Positions 8,701 to 17,255 of a stretch of DNA of 33,040 bases are shown one piece after another; positions within the stretch are counted from its first letter, which is position 1; each line of letters starts with the position of its first letter. A program made the position numbers and the translations under genes. This DNA is from Bacteroidales bacterium. GTDB lineage: Bacteria > Bacteroidota > Bacteroidia > Bacteroidales > F082. Where the stretch lies: positions 1 to 33,040 of the forward strand of contig JAFTXI010000058.1 in the NCBI GenBank assembly GCA_017461665.1, in the 5' to 3' direction. Below the pieces are notes generated by a model, which was given only the letters and a program-made list of their open reading frames with translations, ran no database searches and was not told where the DNA came from.

Positions 8701-11700
8701 TCCGAAGTGTTCTGCTTGATAGTTCATATCTTGAGCACTTGCCCAGAATGTAAACACTGAAGTTGTACCTACTTTAACTCTTGAAGGACTTACAACATAA
8801 TCATCTGGAGAATAAACTCCAACTGCATTACAGAATGACTCTGAGCTGATGTAGCCTACACCTGTGTGTGCATCAACTGCAGATGTTCCGTGGAGAGATG
8901 CCTCTGATGAGTGATACCATGTATGGTCATCACCATTTGCATTGATTGTTGTCCAACCATCCATACCTTCTTCAAAGCCGTATTCAAATTCATCGCCAGT
9001 ACCTATAACTTTGCCTTCCCACATTGCCCAACCTGTTGGTGATACGTAGAGACCTTCAACAGCTAAGATGTCTTCTGTAAGGAATGCGCTAAATTCTGAT
9101 GCTTCCATAATTTCAACGACTTCATTTTCAACGCTTGAAGTGAAACCATTCTTCATGATTGACAACTCGTAAGTACCTTTACGGAAATCATCCCATGTAT
9201 AAGTACCTTCGCTACTCAATGTAATCTGATAATCTTTTCCTTCTTCAATTAAGTTGGTGAATGTAACAACTGTTCCTTTAACAGGGTCACCGCTGTCTGT
9301 TTGAGCGCTGACAGTTACTGAAGTTGTCATGTCTTTATCGATTGGTTTTGACCATAAGATTTCTGATTCTGGAGATTCGGCTGTGATTGTAATATCATCC
9401 AAACCAATACCGAAGCCTGCATAACCATACCATGAGTTAGGGTTAGGTATATGTTCGAATACCAAATAAACTACAGAATTAGCATAGTCTGCCAAGTCAA
9501 CTTGAATTTCATACCAATCATCAATATTTTGTGTTGTTGAAGAACCATCTGTTGACCATACGAGATTTGTCCATGGCCCTTGTGCTGATTCTGCAACATA
9601 AACATTCAAATATGAGAAATCATAACCCCAAATAGGATTGGTGTACATGAAGCTCAACACTGAGTTAGGTTTAACAGAAATTGCAGGTGTTATGAGACAG
9701 CTTTGTGTACCATACAAATAACCATTGGCTAATGGGACAGAGCTACTGAATGCTGAATAAGAGCCAGAGCCTGCAGAATAATCGAAGTCATAACCTGTCT
9801 CTAATAATTGACCAACATACCATTCTGATGGTTTTCCATAATATTGTTGATACCAGTCAGCTGCTGAGAAATATGTTGTCCAGCCTGTTGGCATTACACC
9901 ACCTTCGAAGTTTTCTGAGAAGATAACTTCTGTACCACGGTTGCCTTCATAAATTGCAGAAGCACCCCATTGATATGAACCTGGTTCGTCTGTTGCCCAT
10001 GCGTAGTCAGCGTATGTTGTATCGTTTGTCTTTTCTAAGAGAACTTCTACTTCGCCTGTAAGGATACTCTTCTTATATACGTTGTAAGATGAGAAAGCGC
10101 GAGTAGCCATATTATTCATAGCAGGTGTTTCTTCTGCTGGCATACCAACGTATCTTGGTTCTGCTGATGGGTCAGCTTTTGCAATACCTGTTGAGACACC
10201 ACCTTTGAATTCTTTCTTAGATTTTTCTGTTGTAAATACAACGCTTCTACCCTCAGCATCTTCCAAGTATGCTCTTAACATCCATGAGCAATTCAACTGA
10301 TAGTCGTTTCCGTGAACCCAAGTAGCACCATCAACTGAATAGTAGTCACTATCACTATTACCGTTATAGCTTGAAGCTGCTGCTGGGTATGGTATATCAG
10401 CTGTGTACATTGTCACCCATAATCTATCGACATCACCTAATGACAAAGGACTATCGAGTTCAATTTCCACGAAGTTACCTGTACCTGTCAAGTTAACAGC
10501 TTTACTCTCTATTAAAGTAGCTGGAGCATCTTGACCACCAACATAAACGTTAGCTGTGTAAGTACCTGCATAGTCAACACCTGTGTCATATACTGCAAGT
10601 TTAGTTACTGTATAAGGAGCATATTCTTCTGTTATATTGAATGCAACACCCCAATAGAATGGTGTATAGTCACCCATACCGATTGATGATGCGTAAGCAC
10701 CGTCGTCGTATGTAAGCCAGCCACCTGTGAATGGTTCTTTTTCTTTATAGAAAGAGATATTATCTACATAGTAAGCGTCATCGCCTTCTTGCCACATAAT
10801 ATCTTTTGAATATTCCCAACGATATGTGTGAACACCTTTTGATACTACTAATTCTCTATATGTCCAGTCCATTTCACCTGATACAGATGACATCAAGACA
10901 CCATCGATATAGAAGTAACCATAGTCATAATATAGTTCTGAAGATACTTTATGACAGAAACTTACCAAACCATCGTAAGGTACTTCAACTGTGATTTCTA
11001 TTGCTGACAAACCATAGTCTTGTTCTTCACATGCAGATTTCATTGCATAGTCGCCTTCATATGCGTTTTCTGTGATAACCCATGGATTTGAACCTGTTTC
11101 ATTGTTCCATTCATATAATGAGAAATCGCCTGTTTCGAAGTCTTCTACTTCATTGCCATATCTCTGCATACCCCAAGCAACGCTTACATGTTCTGAAGCT
11201 GGTTCTTCACCATCTCTTGTCTCGACAGCTTCTAATGTCCATGTTTCGATTGTACAATTGCTACCATCGCAATCGCCATAGATGTAATATTCTGTATAAT
11301 ACTCAGGTATTTCAACTTTGAAGTATTTGCTGTTGTCGGTATTCTTGATGTAATAAGTATCATTACCAGCATCTACCATTTCTAAGGCTGTCTTGTCTGA
11401 TGTGCTGTAAGCATCAACATTCCATTCCCAACATTTAACGTAGTTACCATTTGCTGAGAGGAGATATACTTGACTGCCATTTTCTTCCATTGTGAAGAGT
11501 TGAGAGTTATCTTCTGCATAATCAGCTAAACCAACGCCACCGATAGGACCAGTTACGTGTGATTCTGTATCGAATACAGTGATATATTTATTTGTTGAAA
11601 CAGATTTGATACGATATTGTGTAACTTCTGGTTGGTCCGGATCTTCTGGATCGATTGGATCTGTAGGTTCTGAAGAATCGACAACTTTTGCTGTGATATA

Positions 11701-13845
11701 CTTAACAGGATTATATGTTTCAACGATTGAGAAATCAACGACTGAATTCACGTTGTATTCAGCAACAAAATCTGCTTCTGCATTTTGATATTCAGGGACG
11801 ACAGCTGTTGCGATATAGTTACCAGCAAGAATTTCACCTGAGTATGCACCATTTTCGTCAATTTCTAATGAATAATAAGTACCGTTACCGTGTTCGTCGG
11901 TACCTGACAAGTAAACGTAGCCGCCACCTACTGGAGTAACGCCATCTTGTTCATAGATGTTACCAGAAACAGAGCTCATACCTGTAACATAAACTTTCGC
12001 TGGATAGCTATAGTCAGATTCACCTTCATCATATACTGCTGTAACAAAGATATCCCAACCGTAATACATATTGTATGTCAATCCTTCGACAATATATGAG
12101 GTACCTTTAATTACTTCGTCATTTACTTTGTTTGAATTTACATAGACGTTATATCCGATATGTGAGCGTTGTTCAATGCCTTTCCATGTAATCTCTGCTG
12201 TTTCGCCTTCATAAATATCTGATTCAGCAACAGCAACATCTGTTGGTTCTTGGAATGCTGTAGTAAATGCCCATATATCGCCGTATGTCGTACCACTGCT
12301 ATTACGTGTGTTAACTTGCCAGAAATAGTTTTTGTTCATTCCTGTCTCTGCATAATGATTGACTTCAAGATTATCTGTCCAATCAATCAACACATTTTGA
12401 GGAGGATATTGTGTTCCGAAGAGAACTTGATATTCAACTGTATTGTCACCAAATGTCCAATCTAAATAGCAATTAGTTACGCCTTTTTGTGTATGATATG
12501 GAGAAGGATTTGTAGCTTTTCCTGGAGCAGGTGCTGCTACTGCATTAACATTGAGAGTAAACTCTGATGTTGAAGAAGCTGCTAAATAGTATTTACCTGC
12601 TGGAAGTGTCATACTATCGATAGCATTAGATCTTAAAGCTGAACCAACTTGAGGACCTGTGTAGTTATTGTCTGCCATTGGGCCTTCTTTACCTGCGAAG
12701 TCTTCTGTATAAACAGCAACTTTAGCATTATCACCTACAACATCAGCTGTCAAAACAACATCATAGTTGAAATTCAATTCATAAACTACGTCTTTACCGT
12801 TTTCTTCGCTGCCTGGCAATGAGTAGTTGCCATATATTGTTGCCAAGTCAGGTGTTACGCTGAATGGGTATGAAGTAATTGCTTCTGCTGTTTCAAAAAC
12901 ATCGTTAGCGACAGGATTATATGCAAAAGCAGTCATATCGACAAGTTCGATAGATCTTGCATCATTGTAAGAAATCGCGAGTTGACCTGTTACATCACCT
13001 TCTGCGTTAGCATGAACAACATTAACAAACAAAGGCTCTACCATTGAAACTGTAACAGGACATTCAACATCTGACAATTGGAAATATGAATTTGTTGATT
13101 CAATTGCATTAATAACCAAGTCGTTTGATCTTGTAGCAACTTTCACCTCAACAGGAGCCATCCATGCTCCGTTTGGACGTGCGCCCAAATCAATTGGTGA
13201 AGGTTTAATTGTGATAGCTTTGTATTCACCTTGGATTGTCACATTGAACTTTACAACATTTTTACAATATTGTATTGTTCCCTCTCCTGAAAGACTTGCT
13301 ATGTTATATGGGTTACCATCTCTATGCATTTCCAAAGTATGTCTTTGATAATTTTCAAACGAATAAAACTTTGGATAATCACTACTCCAACCACCGGTAT
13401 GGTCATATAAACAGACTAAAAGATTTCCGCCCGCATAGTCAAATGGGGTTTGGAATTCAATAGTCATCCATTCGTCGGAAACTGCAGGTGGAGTTACTTG
13501 TCCGGAGAATACAAGATTGGACTCATCTAAAGAACGCCAATCGTATTCGTTTGTGAATGAGCTATCATCAATGTTTGCCAAATAGACAGAAACTGTACGA
13601 GTTAATCCCGTAGTGTTTGATTGTCTGAAAGCGATTGATGAAATTGTACCAGCTAATTCCTGCATTTCTTCAGCAGTATAGATCTGCTGCGAAACTGAGT
13701 ATTCATAGTAAGGATACGTTGGTAATTGGTTACACACTACAAGTGTCTTATCAGTACCAACATTAACCTCTACATTCGTTTGTGCATAAATTGAGCCAAA
13801 CAGCCCAAACAAGCACATAATCGTAAATAGAAAAGCTTTTTTCAT
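5749..13845 (-). CDS. Giant T9SS-exported cleaved-adhesin (gingipain/HagA-like) multidomain protein
   Basis: A 2698-residue extracellular protein. It has a signal peptide (MKKAFLFTIMCLFGLFGSIYA, cleavage near residue 21). A T9SS type A sorting domain lies at about 2620-2698 (MMVYPNPTQGDLNIS at 2626, then GVYMVRI and VERVTVVK). In between: an N-terminal beta module (25-205), fibronectin-III-like domains (about 437-530 and 534-620), a carboxypeptidase-regulatory-like domain (622-700), a D/P/E-rich linker near 736, a possible trefoil-like segment (740-885), four choice-of-anchor/cleaved-adhesin-like domains (896-1040, 1307-1490, 1617-1805, 1910-2090) and three copies of a module opening W-x-x-YDDG (1041-1194, 2096-2246, 2353-2509). 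The 1617 and 1910 domains strongly resemble Porphyromonas gingivalis gingipain/HagA adhesin domains (SEHFGV-type, DLS-YAGQE, AIRHFN). No protease domain was recognised. A role in adhesion or in binding host or dietary proteins is inference. Boundaries are approximate. Confidence 0.9.
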   Translation of the reverse strand: MKKAFLFTIMCLFGLFGSIYAQTNVEVNVGTDKTLVVCNQLPTYPYYEYSVSQQIYTAEEMQELAGTISSIAFRQSNTTGLTRTVSVYLANIDDSSFTNEYDWRSLDESNLVFSGQVTPPAVSDEWMTIEFQTPFDYAGGNLLVCLYDHTGGWSSDYPKFYSFENYQRHTLEMHRDGNPYNIASLSGEGTIQYCKNVVKFNVTIQGEYKAITIKPSPIDLGARPNGAWMAPVEVKVATRSNDLVINAIESTNSYFQLSDVECPVTVSMVEPLFVNVVHANAEGDVTGQLAISYNDARSIELVDMTAFAYNPVANDVFETAEAITSYPFSVTPDLATIYGNYSLPGSEENGKDVVYELNFNYDVVLTADVVGDNAKVAVYTEDFAGKEGPMADNNYTGPQVGSALRSNAIDSMTLPAGKYYLAASSTSEFTLNVNAVAAPAPGKATNPSPYHTQKGVTNCYLDWTFGDNTVEYQVLFGTQYPPQNVLIDWTDNLEVNHYAETGMNKNYFWQVNTRNSSGTTYGDIWAFTTAFQEPTDVAVAESDIYEGETAEITWKGIEQRSHIGYNVYVNSNKVNDEVIKGTSYIVEGLTYNMYYGWDIFVTAVYDEGESDYSYPAKVYVTGMSSVSGNIYEQDGVTPVGGGYVYLSGTDEHGNGTYYSLEIDENGAYSGEILAGNYIATAVVPEYQNAEADFVAEYNVNSVVDFSIVETYNPVKYITAKVVDSSEPTDPIDPEDPDQPEVTQYRIKSVSTNKYITVFDTESHVTGPIGGVGLADYAEDNSQLFTMEENGSQVYLLSANGNYVKCWEWNVDAYSTSDKTALEMVDAGNDTYYIKNTDNSKYFKVEIPEYYTEYYIYGDCDGSNCTIETWTLEAVETRDGEEPASEHVSVAWGMQRYGNEVEDFETGDFSLYEWNNETGSNPWVITENAYEGDYAMKSACEEQDYGLSAIEITVEVPYDGLVSFCHKVSSELYYDYGYFYIDGVLMSSVSGEMDWTYRELVVSKGVHTYRWEYSKDIMWQEGDDAYYVDNISFYKEKEPFTGGWLTYDDGAYASSIGMGDYTPFYWGVAFNITEEYAPYTVTKLAVYDTGVDYAGTYTANVYVGGQDAPATLIESKAVNLTGTGNFVEIELDSPLSLGDVDRLWVTMYTADIPYPAAASSYNGNSDSDYYSVDGATWVHGNDYQLNCSWMLRAYLEDAEGRSVVFTTEKSKKEFKGGVSTGIAKADPSAEPRYVGMPAEETPAMNNMATRAFSSYNVYKKSILTGEVEVLLEKTNDTTYADYAWATDEPGSYQWGASAIYEGNRGTEVIFSENFEGGVMPTGWTTYFSAADWYQQYYGKPSEWYVGQLLETGYDFDYSAGSGSYSAFSSSVPLANGYLYGTQSCLITPAISVKPNSVLSFMYTNPIWGYDFSYLNVYVAESAQGPWTNLVWSTDGSSTTQNIDDWYEIQVDLADYANSVVYLVFEHIPNPNSWYGYAGFGIGLDDITITAESPESEILWSKPIDKDMTTSVTVSAQTDSGDPVKGTVVTFTNLIEEGKDYQITLSSEGTYTWDDFRKGTYELSIMKNGFTSSVENEVVEIMEASEFSAFLTEDILAVEGLYVSPTGWAMWEGKVIGTGDEFEYGFEEGMDGWTTINANGDDHTWYHSSEASLHGTSAVDAHTGVGYISSESFCNAVGVYSPDDYVVSPSRVKVGTTSVFTFWASAQDMNYQAEHFGVAVSTAGNTSAADFTTIAEWTYGSKGATTEKSAVRGGSKEQAAWVQYSVDLSDYAGQEVYIAIRHFNVSDMFILLVDDVVLTNEGKDNRALEGYTVMLDGVVEVEGLTVPYYQHENLVDGTEYTTTVIASYTLQDSEEMSYTWTKAPQDLFSPVVNLKSEIINDEAVLTWTLPVIYEENDTIIENDTIIEEVELEVVNSFYTDFESGYEGWPMIDADGDGFNWVYSTDYEDVEAYSGTNCMYSESYYNQEGAGALEPDNYLVIPNKIAVTEGSKLYFMARAQDENYPEEHFGVVVSTTNYSVASAYTTIVEWTIEGEKGNVAKRGAKNSRGTAWTEYVVDLSEYAGQEIYVAIRHFNCYDEFRLNIDDVCIFPGSRDSEGTWAYYDDGVMVDGIGGPQTFSWGIKLRAADIEALGSLTKIAAFDRVATSGTFDICLGGDSEPGASVLNQTYTFTGANDFVEIQLSEAIDPEGQNVWIVFNTDDGTNYPAAQCANTGDADGRWIYLASDGWFDVLTGAGLDATWMIRGYFEVQEEVEEPLPAIAEVLGVMIYRNGELITKTPVAGETYTDSKGIRGDEYCVQVVYGGELDSTYYAMSEAKCTETTYNMPCVAPKDLFGQYKYNNDGSFGAELMWPYEDPASWLYYDDGMMVDAIGTGGGSFYWGIMFPAASLTSYEGKSLTKVSVFDCLAHTGQFHIYKGGDSAPGTLVYSQDYVCTAIQDFAKFELDTPVAIDPTQNLWVVFGCNPTTYPASQCNFTGDANGSWCSLDGTTWMDIASPGALGSPVTWMIRAYAGLAKSETVSDEPIEFVNIATGGELVKANMDVKAPAFDHYNIYRGTNDSNYELIGESTTGSYFDEVEAGTYYYQVRAVYVDALNDAECESDPASAYGNSGQDYVIVDVTAIDENGVNGMMVYPNPTQGDLNISAEGITRIVITNALGQVMYDQEVNTDNKIINMSQYEGGVYMVRIVTENGVAVERVTVVK
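8135..8170. repeat. 18-bp tandem duplication inside the giant gene
   Basis: Two adjacent copies of ATGATAGTATCGTTTTCG, the second differing in its last base. In the protein this gives a doubled ENDTII motif in the linker just before the cleaved-adhesin domain at about 1910. It is in frame and looks like recent replication slippage. Confidence 0.85.
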
Positions 13846-13900
13846 AATAATACAAATTAGTTAATAATAATGTTTATTTGTTGTATTTATTTTAATTCCC

Positions 13901-13908
13901 CAAATGTA
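13901..13908 (-). promoter_or_regulatory. Predicted -7 box for the giant T9SS gene
   Basis: Minus-strand TACATTTG matches TAnnTTTG. Transcription would start near 13894, giving a leader of about 49 nt before the ATG at 13845. Upstream DNA to 13985 is AT-rich with no gene. Confidence 0.5.
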
Positions 13909-13985
13909 CGCAAAATAAATTAACAAAAATTATTTTTTACTAATTTTTTAAAAAATTTTTCTACGGTAAAAAAAAAACAGATATA

Positions 13986-14885
13986 CTACAAATTGGTTTT
14001 ATTTTTTATCGGTGGTGTTTCTCCCGAAAAGCCCGTTACCACTGCATTTGTGTAAGTTTTTGAAACAGGAATTGGGTCTATTCCCTCAAAATCCAAATCG
14101 ATATAAAAGCCATCGGTTTCGTGTCGTAGTACTTTAATTTTTTTTGAATTGACGATATAAGTTCGATGACAGCGCATCAAAGGAGTGTTCTTAAACGTAT
14201 CTTCTATAGTTTGAATTTTACATCTTATCATATAACGGAACAACATTCCATTGCGTGTATAATAGACTATGGTGTAGTTATCTTCAGCTTTAATGTAATA
14301 AAGGTTATCTAATTTAATGGATAATTTCAGCACTCCCTTGTTGTCGGTTATGTTAATAATGTCTATATTTTGTGCTATAGCTTCTCCGTCGGAGGCTACT
14401 TTGTTCGTATCGGTAACAAGCAAAGTATTACGCATCTCCTTTATTATCGACCACATAGTAGTGATAACGTATGGCACTCCGAGTCCTAATAATGTTATCA
14501 GAATACTTTTGGTTAAAAGATATGATTCGGGATATTCATTCATTTTTACAAATACAATTGAAAGGATTGCATGAAATACACCTATTAATATAATTTCCAA
14601 TAAAAGCCAAATAGAATATTTCAGATAATTTATTTTGATAATTTTTTTTGACAAGAAGAACATGAGAGTCCGACTCAGTATTAGAAAGAGAACGGAAACC
14701 ACTACGAATGTTGTTGTTAGAAGGAAACTTTCTGATTTGGCGACGCCGAACCATGCGGTTTCAGAATATGGAGAATAGATTACGAGGAAGACTAAAGCAT
14801 ACAGAACCGAAAAAGTGAGACTTGAGACTATGTTTCCAGGTTCTATCAGAGTGGCGGTAAAATTATTTTTTTTACGTTTTTTCAT
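13986..14885 (-). CDS. Membrane-anchored LytTR DNA-binding regulator
   Basis: A 299-residue regulator starting MKKRKKNNF. Four hydrophobic helices (about 19-40, 54-78, 91-113, 125-147) anchor it in the inner membrane. A LytTR DNA-binding domain fills about 190-290 (LDNLYYIKAEDNYTIVYY, LMRCHRTYIVNSKKI, DPIPVSKTY). There is no receiver domain, so any signal probably acts through the membrane part or a separate kinase (inference). The frame stays open upstream to 14969, but a perfect -7 box at 14919-14926 lies inside that extension, so the start at 14885 is preferred. It is divergent from the fabH cluster and lies upstream of the giant T9SS gene on the same strand; either could be its target. 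Confidence 0.85.
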   Translation of the reverse strand: MKKRKKNNFTATLIEPGNIVSSLTFSVLYALVFLVIYSPYSETAWFGVAKSESFLLTTTFVVVSVLFLILSRTLMFFLSKKIIKINYLKYSIWLLLEIILIGVFHAILSIVFVKMNEYPESYLLTKSILITLLGLGVPYVITTMWSIIKEMRNTLLVTDTNKVASDGEAIAQNIDIINITDNKGVLKLSIKLDNLYYIKAEDNYTIVYYTRNGMLFRYMIRCKIQTIEDTFKNTPLMRCHRTYIVNSKKIKVLRHETDGFYIDLDFEGIDPIPVSKTYTNAVVTGFSGETPPIKNKTNL

Positions 14886-14918
14886 CAAACAAAATGTTAT
14901 TTCTGAGTTAATCGACTG

Positions 14919-14926
14919 CAAATTTA
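14919..14926 (-). promoter_or_regulatory. Predicted -7 box deciding the LytTR gene start
   Basis: Minus-strand TAAATTTG matches TAnnTTTG and is followed by CA. Transcription would start near 14912, after the upstream ATG at 14969 and about 27 nt before the ATG at 14885. This rules against the longer reading. Confidence 0.6.
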
Positions 14927-15031
14927 CAAAAAATTCACCCCATATTTTGAAATTTTGCCACATTTTCATTTAAAATGCATGGTTTCTCATCTGAAATGCC
15001 ACTTTTTTGATTATGATGTTTTTTTTGATTG

Positions 15032-15039
15032 TATTTTTG
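15032..15039 (+). promoter_or_regulatory. Predicted promoter of the fab-etf cluster
   Basis: TATTTTTG matches TAnnTTTG, with a TTTG at 15006-15009 as a plausible -33 element (22-nt spacer). Transcription would start near 15045, 17 nt before the fabH ATG. It is the only clear promoter seen for the eight-gene cluster and sits back-to-back with the LytTR gene promoter. Confidence 0.55.
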
Positions 15040-15062
15040 CATTCAAATTTTAAACTAAGAAA

Positions 15063-16010
15063 ATGAAAATTATCGGAACAGGACGTTCTCACCCTTCGTT
15101 AGTTGTGACCAACGATATGCTCTCACAGATTCTTGACACGAGCGACGAATGGATTACCACGAGAACGGGTATTAAAGAAAGACGCGTCATCTCAACAGAG
15201 AACTTAGAAGATTTATCTATTGATGCTGCAAAAAAAGCGTTAGCCGATGCCAACATGGACGCTAAAGATTTGGATTATATTATTTGCGCTAATGTTGTCA
15301 ACGAGTATATTTGTCCTGCTATGAGTTGTATAATACAAGGTGCCATCGGAGCCACCTGCCCATGTTTCGACCTCAACGGTGCATGCGTTGGTTTTATATA
15401 CGCACTCGAAATAGCAGAATCGTTTTATAGAAGCGGCAAATACAAAAACATACTCGTCGTCTGTGCAGAAGAACCTTCACGCATGGTCAATTGGCACGAC
15501 CGCACAGCCAGCGTATTGTTCGGCGACGGTGCAGGCGCAGTAGTGTTGACAGAAGGCGACAACATCAAAGCTACAAAGATGTCGGCTTCATGCAATTGGG
15601 ACAGGCTCTACCAAAAACACGAATTACAATATTCTCCTTTCAACAAGAAACCTAACAGCAACCTTCCTTTGGTAATGCACGGTCAAGATGTCTTCAAGTT
15701 CGCTACACGCGCTGCTATAAAAGACATCAGCCACGTAATGAAAGAAACAGGTTATCAACCTGATGAGATTAAACATTATTTGATACATCAAGCCAATCTC
15801 AGAATCATTAATAATATTAAGGAGTATTTGAATCAACCTGATGAGAAGTTCCCGTTGAATATCCAGAAATACGGCAACACTTCATCGGCAAGTCTTCCCA
15901 TCCTTCTTGACGAAACCAACAAAGAAGGCAGATTACAGAGAGGCGATTTAATAGTAATGAGTGCTTTCGGTTCAGGCTTTGTTTCCGGAGCATGTATTTT
16001 AGAATGGTAA
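15063..16010 (+). CDS. fabH: 3-oxoacyl-ACP synthase III (FabH family)
   Basis: A ketoacyl synthase III that would start chain synthesis by condensing an acyl-CoA primer with malonyl-ACP. At 315 residues it has normal length, and the start MKIIGTGRSHPSLVVTN is canonical. The catalytic triad is intact: C108 in DLNGACVGF, H242 in LIHQAN and N272 in YGNTSSAS. GDGAGAVVL and the C-terminal SAFGSGFVSGA are also typical. First gene of the cluster; fabF begins 4 nt after its stop, which indicates co-transcription. Primer specificity (acetyl, branched or other) cannot be read from the sequence, and it may be a pathway-specific copy rather than the housekeeping FabH. Confidence 0.92.
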   Translation: MKIIGTGRSHPSLVVTNDMLSQILDTSDEWITTRTGIKERRVISTENLEDLSIDAAKKALADANMDAKDLDYIICANVVNEYICPAMSCIIQGAIGATCPCFDLNGACVGFIYALEIAESFYRSGKYKNILVVCAEEPSRMVNWHDRTASVLFGDGAGAVVLTEGDNIKATKMSASCNWDRLYQKHELQYSPFNKKPNSNLPLVMHGQDVFKFATRAAIKDISHVMKETGYQPDEIKHYLIHQANLRIINNIKEYLNQPDEKFPLNIQKYGNTSSASLPILLDETNKEGRLQRGDLIVMSAFGSGFVSGACILEW

Positions 16011-16014
16011 CAAT

Positions 16015-17244
16015 ATGGAAAAAAGAGTAGTTATAACAGGAATGGGTGCTATCACCCCGCTTGGAAATGATGTTGAAACTCTATGGAACAACTTGCTCAA
16101 CGGAGTTTGCGGCATTGATTATATAACAAGAATAGACACATCTGATCTTCCGGTGAAGATCGCTGCAGAAGTAAAAGATTTCGATCCACTACAACACGGT
16201 GTTGACGCTGCTTTTGCAAGACGCAACGACTTATTTGCCATCTACGCTATGGCAGCATCCATCGAGGCGATGAAAGGTAATGAAGGCTGCTTCGACCCTG
16301 AACGTCTCGGTGTTTTTGTTGGTTCTGGTGAAGGTGGTTTTGACACTATCTTAAGAGAGATTGTTAAATGGAAAGAACAAGGTGCAAAGTGGGTCTCCCC
16401 TCTTCTCATCCCTAGCATGATTTCCAATATCGCATCAGGAACTATTGCTATACGTCACAACGCATGCGGTGTCTGCGTACCTATCGTAACAGCTTGTGCA
16501 ACAGGGACACACTCTATCGGTGAAGCTTATCGTGCTATCAAACACGGATATGCAGACGCTATCATCGCCGGCGGGAGTGAGGCTGCTGTTAACCCTATCA
16601 GCATCGCCGGCTTTGCTAACTGCAAGGCTCTCACACGCGCCGAAGATCCAAAATTAGCATCATTGCCTTTCGACAAACGTCGCGCAGGTTTCGTTCTTGG
16701 AGAAGGTGCAGGCATCGTTCTCTTAGAAGAATACGAACACGCCAAAGCTCGCGGCGCCAAGATTTACGCTGAAGTATGCGGCTACGGCAACACCTGCGAC
16801 GCACACCACGTCACAGCACCACATCCAGAAGGAAAACAAGCAGCCCGCGCCATCAAGATGGCTTTGGACGAAGCTGGATATAACGAAAACGACGTACTCC
16901 ACATAAACACACACGGAACAGGAACACCGCTCAACGACAGCTCAGAGACAGCAGCCATCAAGTTGGCTCTCGGTGAAGAAAACGCTCGCAAAGCACATCT
17001 CAACTCCACCAAGTCGATGACAGGTCACCTCCTTGGCGCAGCAGGCGGCGTTGAAGTGATAGCAGCCACACTCGCTCTCTATCACGGAATAGTACCTCCT
17101 ACTATCAATCTCAATGATCCTGATCCTGTATGCGATTTAGACTACACAGCAAATACAGCTAAAAAAGTCGACCTCACAATAGCAATATCAGAATCATTAG
17201 GATTCGGAGGTCATAATTCATGTATAGCATTAAGAAAAATTTAA
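16015..17244 (+). CDS. fabF: 3-oxoacyl-ACP synthase II (FabF family)
   Basis: The elongating ketoacyl synthase, condensing acyl-ACP with malonyl-ACP. The 409 residues match family length. The Cys-His-His site is intact: C161 in VTACATGTHS, H300 in NTHGTGTP and H338 in STKSMTGHLLGAAGG, with the conserved K333. C-terminal LGFGGHNSCIA is typical. There is no chain-length-factor partner as in aryl polyene or type II polyketide clusters, so a simple FabF role is most likely. In many Bacteroidota the housekeeping fabF lies beside acpP and rnc; here it sits with fabH and fabZ, suggesting a dedicated copy. Confidence 0.94.
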   Translation: MEKRVVITGMGAITPLGNDVETLWNNLLNGVCGIDYITRIDTSDLPVKIAAEVKDFDPLQHGVDAAFARRNDLFAIYAMAASIEAMKGNEGCFDPERLGVFVGSGEGGFDTILREIVKWKEQGAKWVSPLLIPSMISNIASGTIAIRHNACGVCVPIVTACATGTHSIGEAYRAIKHGYADAIIAGGSEAAVNPISIAGFANCKALTRAEDPKLASLPFDKRRAGFVLGEGAGIVLLEEYEHAKARGAKIYAEVCGYGNTCDAHHVTAPHPEGKQAARAIKMALDEAGYNENDVLHINTHGTGTPLNDSSETAAIKLALGEENARKAHLNSTKSMTGHLLGAAGGVEVIAATLALYHGIVPPTINLNDPDPVCDLDYTANTAKKVDLTIAISESLGFGGHNSCIALRKI

Positions 17245-17255
17245 TTTTATTGAAG

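Noticed and set aside
17220-17255. Longer FabZ start at 17220
   Set aside because: It would overlap fabF by 25 nt and add twelve residues not typical of FabZ; the ATG at 17256 matches family N-termini.
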